This document shows positions 17,354 to 25,550 of a stretch of 64,000 nt of DNA, piece after piece. The translations under genes were made by a program, and so were the position numbers. Under the pieces are notes generated by a model, which saw only the letters and a program-made list of their open reading frames with translations, made no database searches and had not been told where the DNA came from. The stretch is from JACVRN01 sp036389255. Lineage in GTDB: Bacteria; Acidobacteriota; Blastocatellia; Pyrinomonadales; Pyrinomonadaceae. The first letter of the stretch is position 1, and each line of letters begins with the position of its first letter. Location of the stretch: assembly GCA_036389255.1 (NCBI GenBank), contig DASVQI010000038.1:186001-250000 (forward strand), written 5' to 3'.

Positions 17354-19093
17354 ATGACCCCCGAATATCCCTGCGACCGAATTGGATTCTGGCGCGCATT
17401 AGGAGTGTGTCCTCAAATGCTAGATTTTAGCTTTCCTGCAATCCTCAATTTGTTCCCCCAACATCTTAGCCCAAAGAGGTCGCGTAGTGCTTCGTTTCTT
17501 ATCTGGTATCTTGAAAACTACTATCGCCTTCATACCTTGGAGGCACAGAACTCAGTTTGCGATTTTCGTGGTGACAAAGGCGTGGATGGAATCTTCGTTA
17601 ATGACAACGACCAAACCATCACAATCTTTCAAGCCACGATTATTGAATCATCATCAAAAAAAATCGGAGATAAGACACTACGAACATTTGACGGAACGAT
17701 TAATCAATTCCGTAGTGTTGAGTCCATACGGAGTTTGTTGGACTCTAAGCCGAACACTCAACTAGAGAGCCTAATCAAGCGCCTTGACCTAATCAGTAAA
17801 GTTGAAACCTATTCTCTGCAAGGTGAGTTTCTGTGCAACATAGACCAAGATACTCACGCTGATGGCGTTCTAGCAACGTCACCATACCTGTCTTACGTTG
17901 GGGAAACTGTTCTGAAAACTACCTATATTTCAGACCAACGAGATACGCCGATTCACACACCAAAGAGTTTCGATATTGTTGGTCGTGATGTTACGAAGTA
18001 TATGGGGGATACAGAAACCAAAGTAATCATAGCGGCGGTTAAGGCTACTGAGCTTGTTGCGCTAGACGGAATTGCTAATCAATCGCTTTATAAATACAAC
18101 GTTCGTGGCCCGCTTACTCGTAGTTCTGTAAATAGACAGATTCGTGAAACAATCCGAAAGCCTGAGAAGCACAAATACTTTCCCCTTTTTCATAATGGCA
18201 TCACCATAATCGCTAATGAACTTGAATCCGACGAAGAGTCAATATCTATCAGCGATTATTTTGTGGTTAATGGTTGTCAGAGTTTGACGGCGCTATACGA
18301 AAACCAGAGATACTTGACTGATGACCTACGCGTTCTGACGAAATTCATCAAGCTAGAGCCATCGTCAACACTGGCCGAAGAAGTAACAAGATTCTCAAAT
18401 AATCAGAACGCGGTAAAAGTTCGTGATTTTGTAGCTAATGACCCAATACAGATTAGGCTTCAAAACGAGTTCGCTACGCATTACAAGGGCGAGTATTACT
18501 ATGAGATAAAGCGCGGTGAGCTTCCCCAGCTTGGAGTAATGATTTCAAATGAAACTGCCGGTTTAATTCTCAGGTCATTTGACTTTAAAGAGCCGTGGAT
18601 AACGCATCGAACTGGAGAGGTTCTTGACCCTGAGAAGAAGTACCGAGACATTTTTGCCCGTCCCGAAGTCACGGCAGATAGGATTCTGCTTACCTATTTG
18701 ATTTGGGAGATTGCCAGTGAGGAACTTCTAACCCTTACAAATGACCTTGTAGCTAAGTACAACCTAACGCCTTACGTGCTGGTTTACATCGTTCGCAATA
18801 TACTGGAAAACGACGCGATGTTTACGGAAATAACTACGCACCCTGAAGAGTTCGTAAGAAATGAGATTGACCGTGAGCGCTTCAAAGACTGCGTACGCAC
18901 AATCCTTAAGGATGTAATTATTGACGTGAACGCGAAAGTTGAAGAATACGGGGAAAACTTCGATTATCGCGACCGGCTAAGAAATTCCCAATGGGTAAAA
19001 GAGCTAAATCAAGAGGTCGTTTCAATACACCTTAAACTAATTAAGCGGGGAACCATCAAATCCTTTGGTGAAGAGTGGAGAGATAAGGTATGA
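17354..19093 (+). CDS. AIPR-family abortive-infection phage-resistance protein
   Basis: 579 residues, start supported by AAGGGGG 7 bases upstream. The AIPR core lies around residues 265-420: KYFPLFHNGITIIA, YFVVNGCQSLTALYEN, TKFIKL and EVTRFSNNQNAVKVRDF are family signatures. The N-terminal part looks like a PD-(D/E)XK nuclease remnant: DKGVDGIFVNDNDQTITIFQAT, in which the lysine usually seen in Q-x-K is threonine. Its stop overlaps the start of the 60-codon gene at 19090 (ATGA), so the two are translationally coupled. AIPR proteins are associated with abortive infection; the mechanism here is not known. AT-rich relative to the host. Confidence 0.9.
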   Translation: MTPEYPCDRIGFWRALGVCPQMLDFSFPAILNLFPQHLSPKRSRSASFLIWYLENYYRLHTLEAQNSVCDFRGDKGVDGIFVNDNDQTITIFQATIIESSSKKIGDKTLRTFDGTINQFRSVESIRSLLDSKPNTQLESLIKRLDLISKVETYSLQGEFLCNIDQDTHADGVLATSPYLSYVGETVLKTTYISDQRDTPIHTPKSFDIVGRDVTKYMGDTETKVIIAAVKATELVALDGIANQSLYKYNVRGPLTRSSVNRQIRETIRKPEKHKYFPLFHNGITIIANELESDEESISISDYFVVNGCQSLTALYENQRYLTDDLRVLTKFIKLEPSSTLAEEVTRFSNNQNAVKVRDFVANDPIQIRLQNEFATHYKGEYYYEIKRGELPQLGVMISNETAGLILRSFDFKEPWITHRTGEVLDPEKKYRDIFARPEVTADRILLTYLIWEIASEELLTLTNDLVAKYNLTPYVLVYIVRNILENDAMFTEITTHPEEFVRNEIDRERFKDCVRTILKDVIIDVNAKVEEYGENFDYRDRLRNSQWVKELNQEVVSIHLKLIKRGTIKSFGEEWRDKV

Positions 19094-19272
19094 AAGAAAA
19101 ACGAACCGCAGAATTTGAAGAGTTCGACAAAGTAATGGACGGTCTTTTATCTGTGCCTTACTCGGAATTACAAAAGAAGCTAGAAGATGAGAAGCAAGCC
19201 AAACAGAAAAAGAAGCGGGATGCTTTACCCGAAAAATCCACGAAAAGTATCACTCAGCCGAAAAGTAGGTAA
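19090..19272 (+). CDS. Small charged helical partner of AIPR protein
   Basis: 60 residues with ATG overlapping the AIPR stop by 4 bases, which supports genuine translation. Lys/Glu-rich: FEEFDKVMDGLLSVPYSEL is a predicted helix pair, then a basic tail. No signal or membrane segment. Not recognised by name; similar small FxxFDxxMxxxLSVxxxEL proteins occur next to defence or toxin genes in my recollection. It may be an antitoxin-like regulator or a complex subunit of the AIPR protein, which is inference from the coupling. Confidence 0.7.
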   Translation: MKEKRTAEFEEFDKVMDGLLSVPYSELQKKLEDEKQAKQKKKRDALPEKSTKSITQPKSR

Positions 19273-19286
19273 GAGTCCTAAGCGCT

Positions 19287-20669
19287 TCACGACTTTTTAG
19301 CGGGAGGCTTCATGAGGCTCTTACGTTGCGGAGGTCGCCTTATACTAAGCAAGTCTTTGTAGCGCTTCTCTATGATGTAGATTAGTCTTTGATGTGAGAC
19401 GCCCAGCATCCTCGCCGCGTGTGTGACTCTGCCCTTAGATAGAATAAGTGCCTGCTTTATCATGTCATGCTCATAGCTATGCACTTCTTCAGTCAGACTT
19501 TTCTTTGATATGGTCTTGGCCTTTCGCGGGCTAAGATGCTCGCCTAACTCTTCCATGATAATCAGTGCGGCTTTTCCGGCATGACTTGTCGCGCCCGCAT
19601 CTTGAGCCACTTCGATAGCGTGTTGAAGTGTAGCGTATGCCTGACTGTAGAAGCGCAACCGAGCGAGCGCCGTCCCGTGAGTTATCAAAGCTTCTGCCAG
19701 CAAGTCTTGCTGTCCACCTTGCTCAAGCAATACGACAGCCTCTCGCGCCGCTTTTTCAGCTTCTACGTTCTGCCCTTCTGCTAGAAAGACACGGGCGCGG
19801 GTTTCTTCATACTGGCCTAGCGTGTATTTATCTTTAAGCCTTGTTGCGATTTTGCGCGCACGGTCTAAATGCTCATGCGCCTCTTTGAACTTTCCAGCTT
19901 TGAAGTAGAGATAACCGAGATTGTTTTCGACATTGGCGAGATAGGTTTTGTGGTCTGCCTGTTCAAAGTGAAAGCTTGCTGCGGCGTATTCTATAAAAGC
20001 ACGGTCTGTATAGTCCTCTCTGTTTTTATCTTTCCCTAAGTTCTCCCATAGATTACCGAGATTGTTATGGTAACTGCCCTTTAAGGTGTGATTAGTAATA
20101 CCGTCAAACAGTTCTGCATTATCAAGTAGAAGTTCTAAAGCCTCACTCAAACGATGTTCGGAATATTCTACGATGGCAAGGCGAATCAATGCTTTTGCCC
20201 TTAGCTCATGTTCAGTCCAGAGCTTTGCTAGCACTTCATTCAGTATCAGACGGGCTTCGTCATAATCACCTGTTCGCCAGTAACAGAGAGCAAGTTCAAC
20301 TTGCGCCTCAGCTACCTTCATATAGTTGAGCGATTCAAAAGCAGAGAGGCTTTCGCTAATGAAGTCTTTCGCTGTCTCTTGTGCATCTGGTATCTGTTGC
20401 TTACTGCCTATCCACCCAGTCAACACTCCGACTCTCAACAAGACTTCGGAGGCTGCGCTTTGTTCCAGTCCGTTAAGGCGTGGGCGCTCGCCTAGACGTT
20501 GCCATAACTCGCCCATTGCTTCGCGCGCTGCCTCATAGTCGCCAGTCTCTTCTAGCCCCTTAGCCAGTTGACAGCGAAGCTCCGCTCTTTGGTTGTGGCT
20601 TAATGCGCGGCTTTCCAGTTGACGCAACAGTGAGGCGAGTAAAGTCATAGGGGGTAGACCTTTCAGCAT
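19287..20669 (-). CDS. TPR-repeat regulator with C-terminal Fis-type HTH
   Basis: 460 residues. The bulk (~15-380) is tetratricopeptide helices (for example AEAQVELALCYWRTGDYDEARLIL, VENNLGYLYFKAGKFKEAHEHL). The C terminus (~400-445) holds a Fis/HTH_8-like DNA-binding helix pair: KQALILSKGRVTHAARMLGVSHQRLIYII. It is divergently transcribed from a tiny exported-peptide gene, with palindromes between them. The TPR-plus-HTH plan recalls RNPP-type peptide-sensing regulators, though those carry the HTH at the N terminus. An internal ATG at 20648 is an alternative start. Inside the transposon. Confidence 0.8.
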   Translation of the reverse strand: MLKGLPPMTLLASLLRQLESRALSHNQRAELRCQLAKGLEETGDYEAAREAMGELWQRLGERPRLNGLEQSAASEVLLRVGVLTGWIGSKQQIPDAQETAKDFISESLSAFESLNYMKVAEAQVELALCYWRTGDYDEARLILNEVLAKLWTEHELRAKALIRLAIVEYSEHRLSEALELLLDNAELFDGITNHTLKGSYHNNLGNLWENLGKDKNREDYTDRAFIEYAAASFHFEQADHKTYLANVENNLGYLYFKAGKFKEAHEHLDRARKIATRLKDKYTLGQYEETRARVFLAEGQNVEAEKAAREAVVLLEQGGQQDLLAEALITHGTALARLRFYSQAYATLQHAIEVAQDAGATSHAGKAALIIMEELGEHLSPRKAKTISKKSLTEEVHSYEHDMIKQALILSKGRVTHAARMLGVSHQRLIYIIEKRYKDLLSIRRPPQRKSLMKPPAKKS

Positions 20670-20810
20670 AGCTGCAAAAACAGTTGCAAACCGCCCGCCA
20701 TCATAGACGCTTGCAAGAAAAGTTCAAAGCTGCTCTATTACTTCGCGCAAAATATTTTGCACATTCTCTACTTGCAAAGAATTTTGCATGTACCCTTTAG
20801 GAGAAATAGA
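20670..20810. promoter_or_regulatory. Divergent control region with TTGCAA/GCAAAATATTTTGC palindromes
   Basis: GCAAAATATTTTGC at 20747-20760 is a perfect 14-bp palindrome. Related TTGCAA-rich words occur nearby: GTTGCAAAC around 20688, CTTGCAAG around 20710, and TTGCAAAGAATTTTGCA around 20776-20792. They lie between the TPR-HTH gene and the peptide gene, and are good candidates for operators of the HTH protein. AGGAGA precedes the peptide ATG. Confidence 0.5.
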
Positions 20811-21017
20811 ATGAACAACTTACGGAAACTCTGCATGGCGCTCGCCCTAACACTCACCTTGTCTGCTACTGCTTTGGCTGGTCAAGTGAACTGTCCGGGT
20901 GTGATGCAAGAGCCGCCAACGCCGGAAGAGATAGAGAGCGGGACGCAAAGCGAGGCTGATAGCATGGTAACAGACGCCTTGCTGATATTGATTGAAAGCG
21001 TTCTTTTAGCGCCTTAG
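20811..21017 (+). CDS. Small exported peptide precursor
   Basis: 68 residues from ATG 20811, set by AGGAGA 7 bases upstream. The first ~24 residues form a clear signal peptide (MNNLRKLCMALALTLTL... ending ALAG); the mature part starts GQVNCPGVMQEPP, is acidic in the middle and ends in a hydrophobic stretch (ALLILIESVLLAP). Similar short secreted peptides beginning GQxxCPG sit next to TPR-HTH genes in Blastocatellia, as I recall. The pairing suggests a signal or a regulated product of the divergent regulator; this is inference. Confidence 0.7.
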   Translation: MNNLRKLCMALALTLTLSATALAGQVNCPGVMQEPPTPEEIESGTQSEADSMVTDALLILIESVLLAP

Positions 21018-21096
21018 TAGTATCGCTTAGTTAGAGATTCCGAAGCTGCCGTGACTCTCTCACGCGCGGCTAAGGTTTAGTGTGCTTACACAAGAA

Positions 21097-21120
21097 GCGG
21101 GCTACTTTTTCTTAGCCCGC
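21097..21120. terminator. Hairpin between peptide gene and transposase
   Basis: GCGGGCTA at 21097-21104 pairs with 21113-21120 around a T-rich 8-nt loop. It lies between two convergent transposon genes and likely ends both transcripts. A separate 19-bp palindrome (CGACGATAA-T-TTATCGTCG, 21163-21181) overlaps the transposase 3' end. Confidence 0.6.
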
Positions 21121-21156
21121 CTCCCGCGCTTCTTCATCCCGTAAGAATCGAGTTGC

Positions 21157-22119
21157 TTAGTGCGACGATAATTTATCGTCGTCAGTTAGCTTTCCGGTAA
21201 GTTCGGTGTAGGTAAGACGCTTGCCCGTTACCTGTCCGGTTAGCTTGTTAAAGCGGTCAGCATCTTTGCCTTTGCGGGTGTTGAATCGAAATGACTGCTC
21301 ATCAAGGTAGCGGAACAGATGAAAAGGTTCGACACTTACATACGTTCCTTTGATAGAACGCTTCAAGAGACTCCAAAAGTTCTCTATGCTGTTAGTGTGA
21401 ATCTGCCCGTCAACGTACCGCTCCGCATGGTTAATCACTTGATGAATGTAGTTAGCATCCAGACCACGATACGAGGGCAGTTCGTCTGTGAAAAGTTCCG
21501 CGCCCTTTTCAACGTTGCGATAAATTTCAGGCTTCAAGCTTTTCATTCTCGTATCAGGAATAACAGAGCAACGGACTTCGCCGTGACGCTCAAGCAATCC
21601 CATAACGGCAACCTTGCCGTAGTGACTCGCTCCCTTGATTCTTCGCTCACGGACGCTCTTGTGCATATAGCGAGAGAGGCCGCCTATGAAAGTCTCATCA
21701 ACTTCGACTTGACCGCCCATCTTGTTTTCAAAGGTTCCGGTCTGCATGGCAAGTCTGATTCTGTGAATCATGAACCATGCGGTCTTTTGAGTGACACCTA
21801 TAGCACGGTGGACTTCATAAGAAGAGATGCCGTTTTTGCAATTAACAATCATCCAAACGGCTGTCAGCCACTTATCCAAGCCAAGCGGGGAGTCTTCAAA
21901 TATCGTTCCGACCTTAACAGAAAACTGGCGGCGCTTGTGCGCGCTCTTGCATTGCCACTTGCCTTGCTTGGCAAGAAACGTTACATCATCACGGCCACAG
22001 GTCGGACAGATAACACCGTTCGGCCAACGGCGCGCAGCCAAGTAGTTGAGGCAGTTCTCAGGATTAGAGAAGTAAACAATCGCTTCTTGAAGTGTTTTGG
22101 GGGTGGCTTCGTTCGTCAT
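21157..22119 (-). CDS. IS1595-family transposase (ISXO2-like)
   Basis: 320 residues, full length. Zinc-ribbon near the N terminus (CPTCGRDDVTF...C), then the ISXO2-like DDE core: GQVEVDETFIGG (first D), AELFTDELPSYRGL (second D) and the conserved IHTNSIENFWSLLKRSIKGTYV segment with a glutamate/asparagine-type third acid. No frameshift. The start at ATG 22119 has no Shine-Dalgarno; a TTGACG-N17-TAAAAT promoter places transcription start only a few bases upstream, so a nearly leaderless message is likely. Confidence 0.95.
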   Translation of the reverse strand: MTNEATPKTLQEAIVYFSNPENCLNYLAARRWPNGVICPTCGRDDVTFLAKQGKWQCKSAHKRRQFSVKVGTIFEDSPLGLDKWLTAVWMIVNCKNGISSYEVHRAIGVTQKTAWFMIHRIRLAMQTGTFENKMGGQVEVDETFIGGLSRYMHKSVRERRIKGASHYGKVAVMGLLERHGEVRCSVIPDTRMKSLKPEIYRNVEKGAELFTDELPSYRGLDANYIHQVINHAERYVDGQIHTNSIENFWSLLKRSIKGTYVSVEPFHLFRYLDEQSFRFNTRKGKDADRFNKLTGQVTGKRLTYTELTGKLTDDDKLSSH

Positions 22120-22128
22120 AATGAAGCC

Positions 22129-22157
22129 ATTTTACTAAATCAATGTTGATTCGTCAA
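22129..22157 (-). promoter_or_regulatory. Transposase promoter with -35 inside right TIR
   Basis: On the minus strand TTGACG (22157-22152) and TAAAAT (22134-22129) are separated by exactly 17 bases. The -35 hexamer belongs to the terminal inverted repeat, mirroring the left end. The transposase ATG follows 9 bases after the -10. Confidence 0.65.
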
Positions 22158-22170
22158 GTATATTATTACC
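22147..22170 (-). repeat. Right terminal inverted repeat
   Basis: 24 bases reading inward GGTAATAATATACTTGACG on the minus strand; matches the left end with one mismatch. Confidence 0.92.
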
Positions 22171-22178
22171 GCTTTTCA
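22171..22178. repeat. Right 8-bp target-site duplication
   Basis: GCTTTTCA, identical to 17277-17284. Its last three bases are the stop codon of the M3 peptidase gene on the minus strand, so insertion left that gene intact. Confidence 0.92.
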
Positions 22179-24203
22179 GTTTGTTTCGTTGAGCCACTTC
22201 TGCCAGGCCTCAAAGCTGAAGGGTCTTCCCAGAAAGTCTTCCACCAGCCGGGCCGCGGGCTTGGAGCCGCCGGGCGCCAGCACTCGCTCCCTATAGCGTC
22301 GTGCGACTTCGGGCGCAAACATGTTTGCTTTGTTGAACTGGCTGAACATGTCCTTGGCTATCACTAGCGACCACATGTAGGTGTAGTAGACTGCGGAGTA
22401 CCCGTCCAGATGCCCGAATGAAGTTTGAAAGTGCGTGTCCTCCACGAACGGGAACGGCTGATACTGCTCCGTTATCTGCTTGATGAGCGCGTCTGTGTCC
22501 ACCTTTCCGGGCTCGCGGTCGTAGATGCTCAGCGAGAGGCGCGCGTAAACCATCTGGCGGCGCACGCGCAAGCCTTCACCGAACTCCGAGGCGCGGCGCA
22601 TCTGCCTGACAAGCTCTGTTGGGATGGGCTCGTTCGTCTTGTAGTGACGCGCGAAGCTCTGAAGCACGGGTGCTTCCCACGCCCACTCTTCCAGCATCTG
22701 CGACGGCGCTTCCACAAAGTCCTGCTCCGTCGAGATGCCGCCCACGCCTACCCACCTGTGGCGTCCCGCGAACAGCGTGTGCAGCAGGTGGCCGAACTCG
22801 TGAAAGAAGGTCACCACGTCGTCGTGCTCCATCAGGCCGGGGTCGCCTTCTATGCCGCCCGGAAAATTGCAGACCAGTACGGCTTCGGGAATCTGCTTAC
22901 CGGCTACGCCTGTGCGCACGCCGAACTGCGCCGCGTGGCTGTACTTGCCTTCGCGCGGGTGCATGTCAAGGTAGAAGCGGCCCACAAGCCGCCCGTTCTC
23001 GAACATCTCGTAGCACTCGACCTGCTTGTCCCACACGGGCGCGTCCTTGACCTGCTTGAAGGTCACGCCGAAGAGCTTGCCCGTCACGTCCAGCACGCCC
23101 TGCTCTACGCGCTCGTAAGGAAAGTATGGACGCACGGATTGGGTGTCGAAGTCGTAGCTGGATTTTCGCACAAGCTCCGAGTAGTAAGTTGATTCCCACG
23201 CGTTTATGACTTTGGCGTCAGGCACGTCCTGCTGCTTACGCTTGAGCAGCATCTGGTATTCGCGCTCGGCGCGCTCGCCCGATGCGCGCACGATGCGGTC
23301 TATGAAGCTTGAGGCGTTGGCAGACGACGCGACCATCTTGTCGGCAGTGATGTAGTCGGCCCACGTCTTGAACCCAACCAGATTGGCAAGCTCGTGCCTC
23401 TTGCTGACGAGCCGGTTGAGCACGGCCAGATTATTCGGAAAGGCCCTGTTGTTATAGGCTATGTACATGCGCCTGCGTAGGGATTCGTTCTTCGCGTAGG
23501 AGAAGACGGGCAGCGAGTCCGGGTAATCAATCGTCAGCGTAATCTTCCCGTCCGGGCCGGGCTTGTGCCGCTCTATGTAGTCGGCGGGAAGCCCCTCAAG
23601 CTCCTTAACGTCGTTGACGATGACCGTGCGCTTGTCGTCGCGTATGTTGCGCGAGAACTCCTGACCTATCAGCACAAGCTCTTCGTGCAGCGCCTTAATA
23701 CGCTTGCGCGTGGCCTCGTCCTTGTCCACGCCCGCCAGCCTGAAATCCCTGAGCGTGCGTTCCATGTAGTAACGCGTCTCAGCGTCTGCGCCGCTCACGT
23801 CCACGGCTGATAGCGCATCGTAGACGGCGCGGTTGAGCGACAGGTCGGTCGAGAAGGCGGACACCTTCTGAGAGATTTTCTCCGCAGCCGAGCGGAACTG
23901 CGCGTCTGGATGCACTTCCTCCATCAGGCCCGCCTGTTGTCCGGCGGCGTCCAGATAAAGCAGCACCTCGTCGTAAAGGGTAAGCGTATTCTCGACGGTT
24001 CGCTTTCCCTTAACGGCCAGCATGCGGTCTAAAGCACCTTGAGCTTTTCGCAGCCGCTCGTCCTGCAATCTTGTGAACGTGGCCGCGTCCGGCCTCATAG
24101 CCCAGAAAGCCGCATCATCCGTCTTGGCTCTCGCCTCGTTGCTCTCAGCAATAAACGCCATCAGCGCCCCCGCGAATATCAACATCAAAGAGATTTTTCC
24201 CAT
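22176..24203 (-). CDS. M3-family oligopeptidase, exported
   Basis: 675 residues from ATG 24203 (AGAGGAT upstream). N-terminal hydrophobic signal ~1-25. The gluzincin zinc site HEFGHLLH lies about two thirds along (TFFHEFGHLLHTLFAGRH), with the downstream glutamate region EAPSQMLEEWAWE typical of thimet/oligopeptidase F-like M3 enzymes. It would cleave short peptides in the periplasm, given the signal. The gene ends exactly where the transposon's target duplication begins; the reading frame is complete. Confidence 0.92.
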   Translation of the reverse strand: MGKISLMLIFAGALMAFIAESNEARAKTDDAAFWAMRPDAATFTRLQDERLRKAQGALDRMLAVKGKRTVENTLTLYDEVLLYLDAAGQQAGLMEEVHPDAQFRSAAEKISQKVSAFSTDLSLNRAVYDALSAVDVSGADAETRYYMERTLRDFRLAGVDKDEATRKRIKALHEELVLIGQEFSRNIRDDKRTVIVNDVKELEGLPADYIERHKPGPDGKITLTIDYPDSLPVFSYAKNESLRRRMYIAYNNRAFPNNLAVLNRLVSKRHELANLVGFKTWADYITADKMVASSANASSFIDRIVRASGERAEREYQMLLKRKQQDVPDAKVINAWESTYYSELVRKSSYDFDTQSVRPYFPYERVEQGVLDVTGKLFGVTFKQVKDAPVWDKQVECYEMFENGRLVGRFYLDMHPREGKYSHAAQFGVRTGVAGKQIPEAVLVCNFPGGIEGDPGLMEHDDVVTFFHEFGHLLHTLFAGRHRWVGVGGISTEQDFVEAPSQMLEEWAWEAPVLQSFARHYKTNEPIPTELVRQMRRASEFGEGLRVRRQMVYARLSLSIYDREPGKVDTDALIKQITEQYQPFPFVEDTHFQTSFGHLDGYSAVYYTYMWSLVIAKDMFSQFNKANMFAPEVARRYRERVLAPGGSKPAARLVEDFLGRPFSFEAWQKWLNETN

Positions 24204-24696
24204 CAATTCACAATCCTCTTGAGATTTATCATGAAGCCGGGAGAGATAATACAGGAAAGCCGCCGAAAATCCTCTCTCGCGCCCTTCCCCGCCCCAGTTC
24301 GATGAGCCTCACCCTAATCAGGTTGGATAGAAGGACAGGTCAGTACCGCCCGCTACCGCAGGCGATACTGACCTGCCCGGTGTTACTTCGGCTTAGCTGG
24401 CTGGATGATTTCCTCCGTCTCTTCGCTTGTTGAAGTGCTTCGGGGTGCGCGCTCTAATCGGCTGGCGCTCTCCCACGCGGCGATAGTTCATGTTTACGTC
24501 TTACAACCCTAACTCCCGGCTCATCCTTGCCTTTGATGAATGCCGCTAATACTTTCTTCTCTCCCAAGCTATAACCTTTAACGAGGGCAGCATTAGCTAG
24601 AATACCTAGAGCTAAAGATGTATCAGATGAGTTGAGTTATACTAGCGCATACATATTCGGTATGATTGCGGCAACACATCTTTGGAGGACTTTTAT
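24204..24696. other. Gap between M3 peptidase and DinB gene
   Basis: Contains a hairpin at 24336-24375 (listed separately) and an AT-richer segment. A minus-strand open stretch around 24465-24640 lacks a start codon and resembles coding only weakly. GGAGGA at 24684-24689 is the ribosome-binding site of the DinB gene. Confidence 0.4.
24336..24375. terminator. Stem-loop, possible attenuator or terminator
   Basis: CAGGTCAGTA at 24336-24345 pairs with TACTGACCTG at 24366-24375, continued inward by CGCC/GGCG. There is no T run, so its role is uncertain. It lies upstream of both divergent genes. Confidence 0.4.
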
Positions 24697-25221
24697 ATGT
24701 CTGCGGCGGCAAGCAATTTTCCTGAAGCTACGGAGTACGCGCCCTATTACGGCAAATATGTTGCGCTCGTGCCTGAGGGCGACATTCTGACGACGCTGGC
24801 GGAGCAGATGGATTCCACTGTGCGCGAGTTGCGCGGGATTGGCGAAGAGAGGGCGGCTCACAGGTACGCTTCCGACAAGTGGAGCGTTAAGGAGCTGGTC
24901 GGTCACATCATTGATACCGAGCGGATATTCGCTTACCGCGCGCTCAGGTTCGCCAGAGGCGACCAGACGGAGCTTCCCGGTTTTGAGCAGGACGACTACA
25001 TTCGTCACGCCGGCTTCGACGCCTGCCCGTTTGAGGAGCTTGTGCGCGAGTTCGAGCTTGTGCGCGGGAGCAATCTACTCATGCTGAAGCATCTGGACGA
25101 GGCCGCGTGGCAGAGGCGAGGTGTGGCCAGCAACGCGGAGGTCAGCGTGCGGGCGCTCTGCTATATCATGGCCGGGCACGTTCAGCATCACATGGAGATT
25201 CTCAGGACAAGATATTTGTGA
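24697..25221 (+). CDS. DinB-family (DinB_2) protein
   Basis: 174 residues, start fixed by GGAGGA at 24684. Four-helix DinB-like fold with the metal histidines in KELVGHIIDTER and near the C terminus in AGHVQHHMEIL, the usual three-His arrangement. Family members are metal-binding enzymes, some thiol transferases; no specific substrate can be assigned. The gene stands alone. Confidence 0.85.
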   Translation: MSAAASNFPEATEYAPYYGKYVALVPEGDILTTLAEQMDSTVRELRGIGEERAAHRYASDKWSVKELVGHIIDTERIFAYRALRFARGDQTELPGFEQDDYIRHAGFDACPFEELVREFELVRGSNLLMLKHLDEAAWQRRGVASNAEVSVRALCYIMAGHVQHHMEILRTRYL

Positions 25222-25550
25222 GCCTTCAAGGATGTTTCGCGCCGGTGTGGCCCGCGCAATAGCCGGGTTCCTCGTCTCTATCGGAATCGAGGTCTTGCCC
25301 GCAGACTTAACCGGGGAACCTACGCGTAGGCGTGTATCCCGTCGCGGGCGTGATTCAGGCTCCGGGGTTGACCGCGACGGGCGAAGAAGCGCGCCTTAAA
25401 GGCGTACCCTTATCCTCACATGCTGAAACGGCTGCGAGATTGAGCACGCGCCAGCCCCACGCAAGAGAAGAGGTTTCCAAGCGCGAGACGGCGCGAATAG
25501 CCAGAAGCTTTCGCGCCGTCTCGCGTGTGTAGAGAATTTCGTCTCTCTAA
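25222..25550. other. Gap between DinB and EF-G-like genes
   Basis: No convincing gene; short open frames here have neither start signals nor domains. The only clear structure is the long hairpin at 25483-25524. Confidence 0.45.
25483..25524. terminator. 15-bp hairpin between convergent genes
   Basis: GCGAGACGGCGCGAA (25483-25497) pairs perfectly with 25510-25524 around a 12-nt loop. It lies 26 bases past the stop of the leftward EF-G-like gene and downstream of the DinB gene. Confidence 0.75.

Larger units (their letters stand above)
17285..22170. mobile_element. 4.9-kb IS1595-type transposon with AIPR and regulatory cargo
   Basis: 4886 bp bounded by terminal inverted repeats at 17285-17308 and 22147-22170 (24 bp, one mismatch at the fourth base; both contain AATATACTTGACGAATCA) and by perfect 8-bp direct repeats. 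The transposase at 21157-22119 is full length with its DDE residues, so the element may be active. Cargo: AIPR gene with small partner (17354-19272), TPR-HTH regulator (19287-20669) and a divergent exported peptide gene (20811-21017). Base composition of the AIPR gene is markedly more AT-rich than the flanking chromosome, which supports recent transfer. Confidence 0.93.

Noticed and set aside
21157..22119. Possibility that the IS1595 transposase is a separate simple IS next to chromosomal genes
   Set aside because: Terminal repeats and the 8-bp duplication enclose the whole 4886 bp, and no matching TIR is seen just left of the transposase.
24465..24640. Minus-strand open stretch with protein-like composition (GYSLGEKKVLAAFIKGKDEPG)
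   Set aside because: No ATG, GTG or TTG in a sensible place, an in-frame stop just upstream, and no recognised domain; could be chance or a decayed gene.
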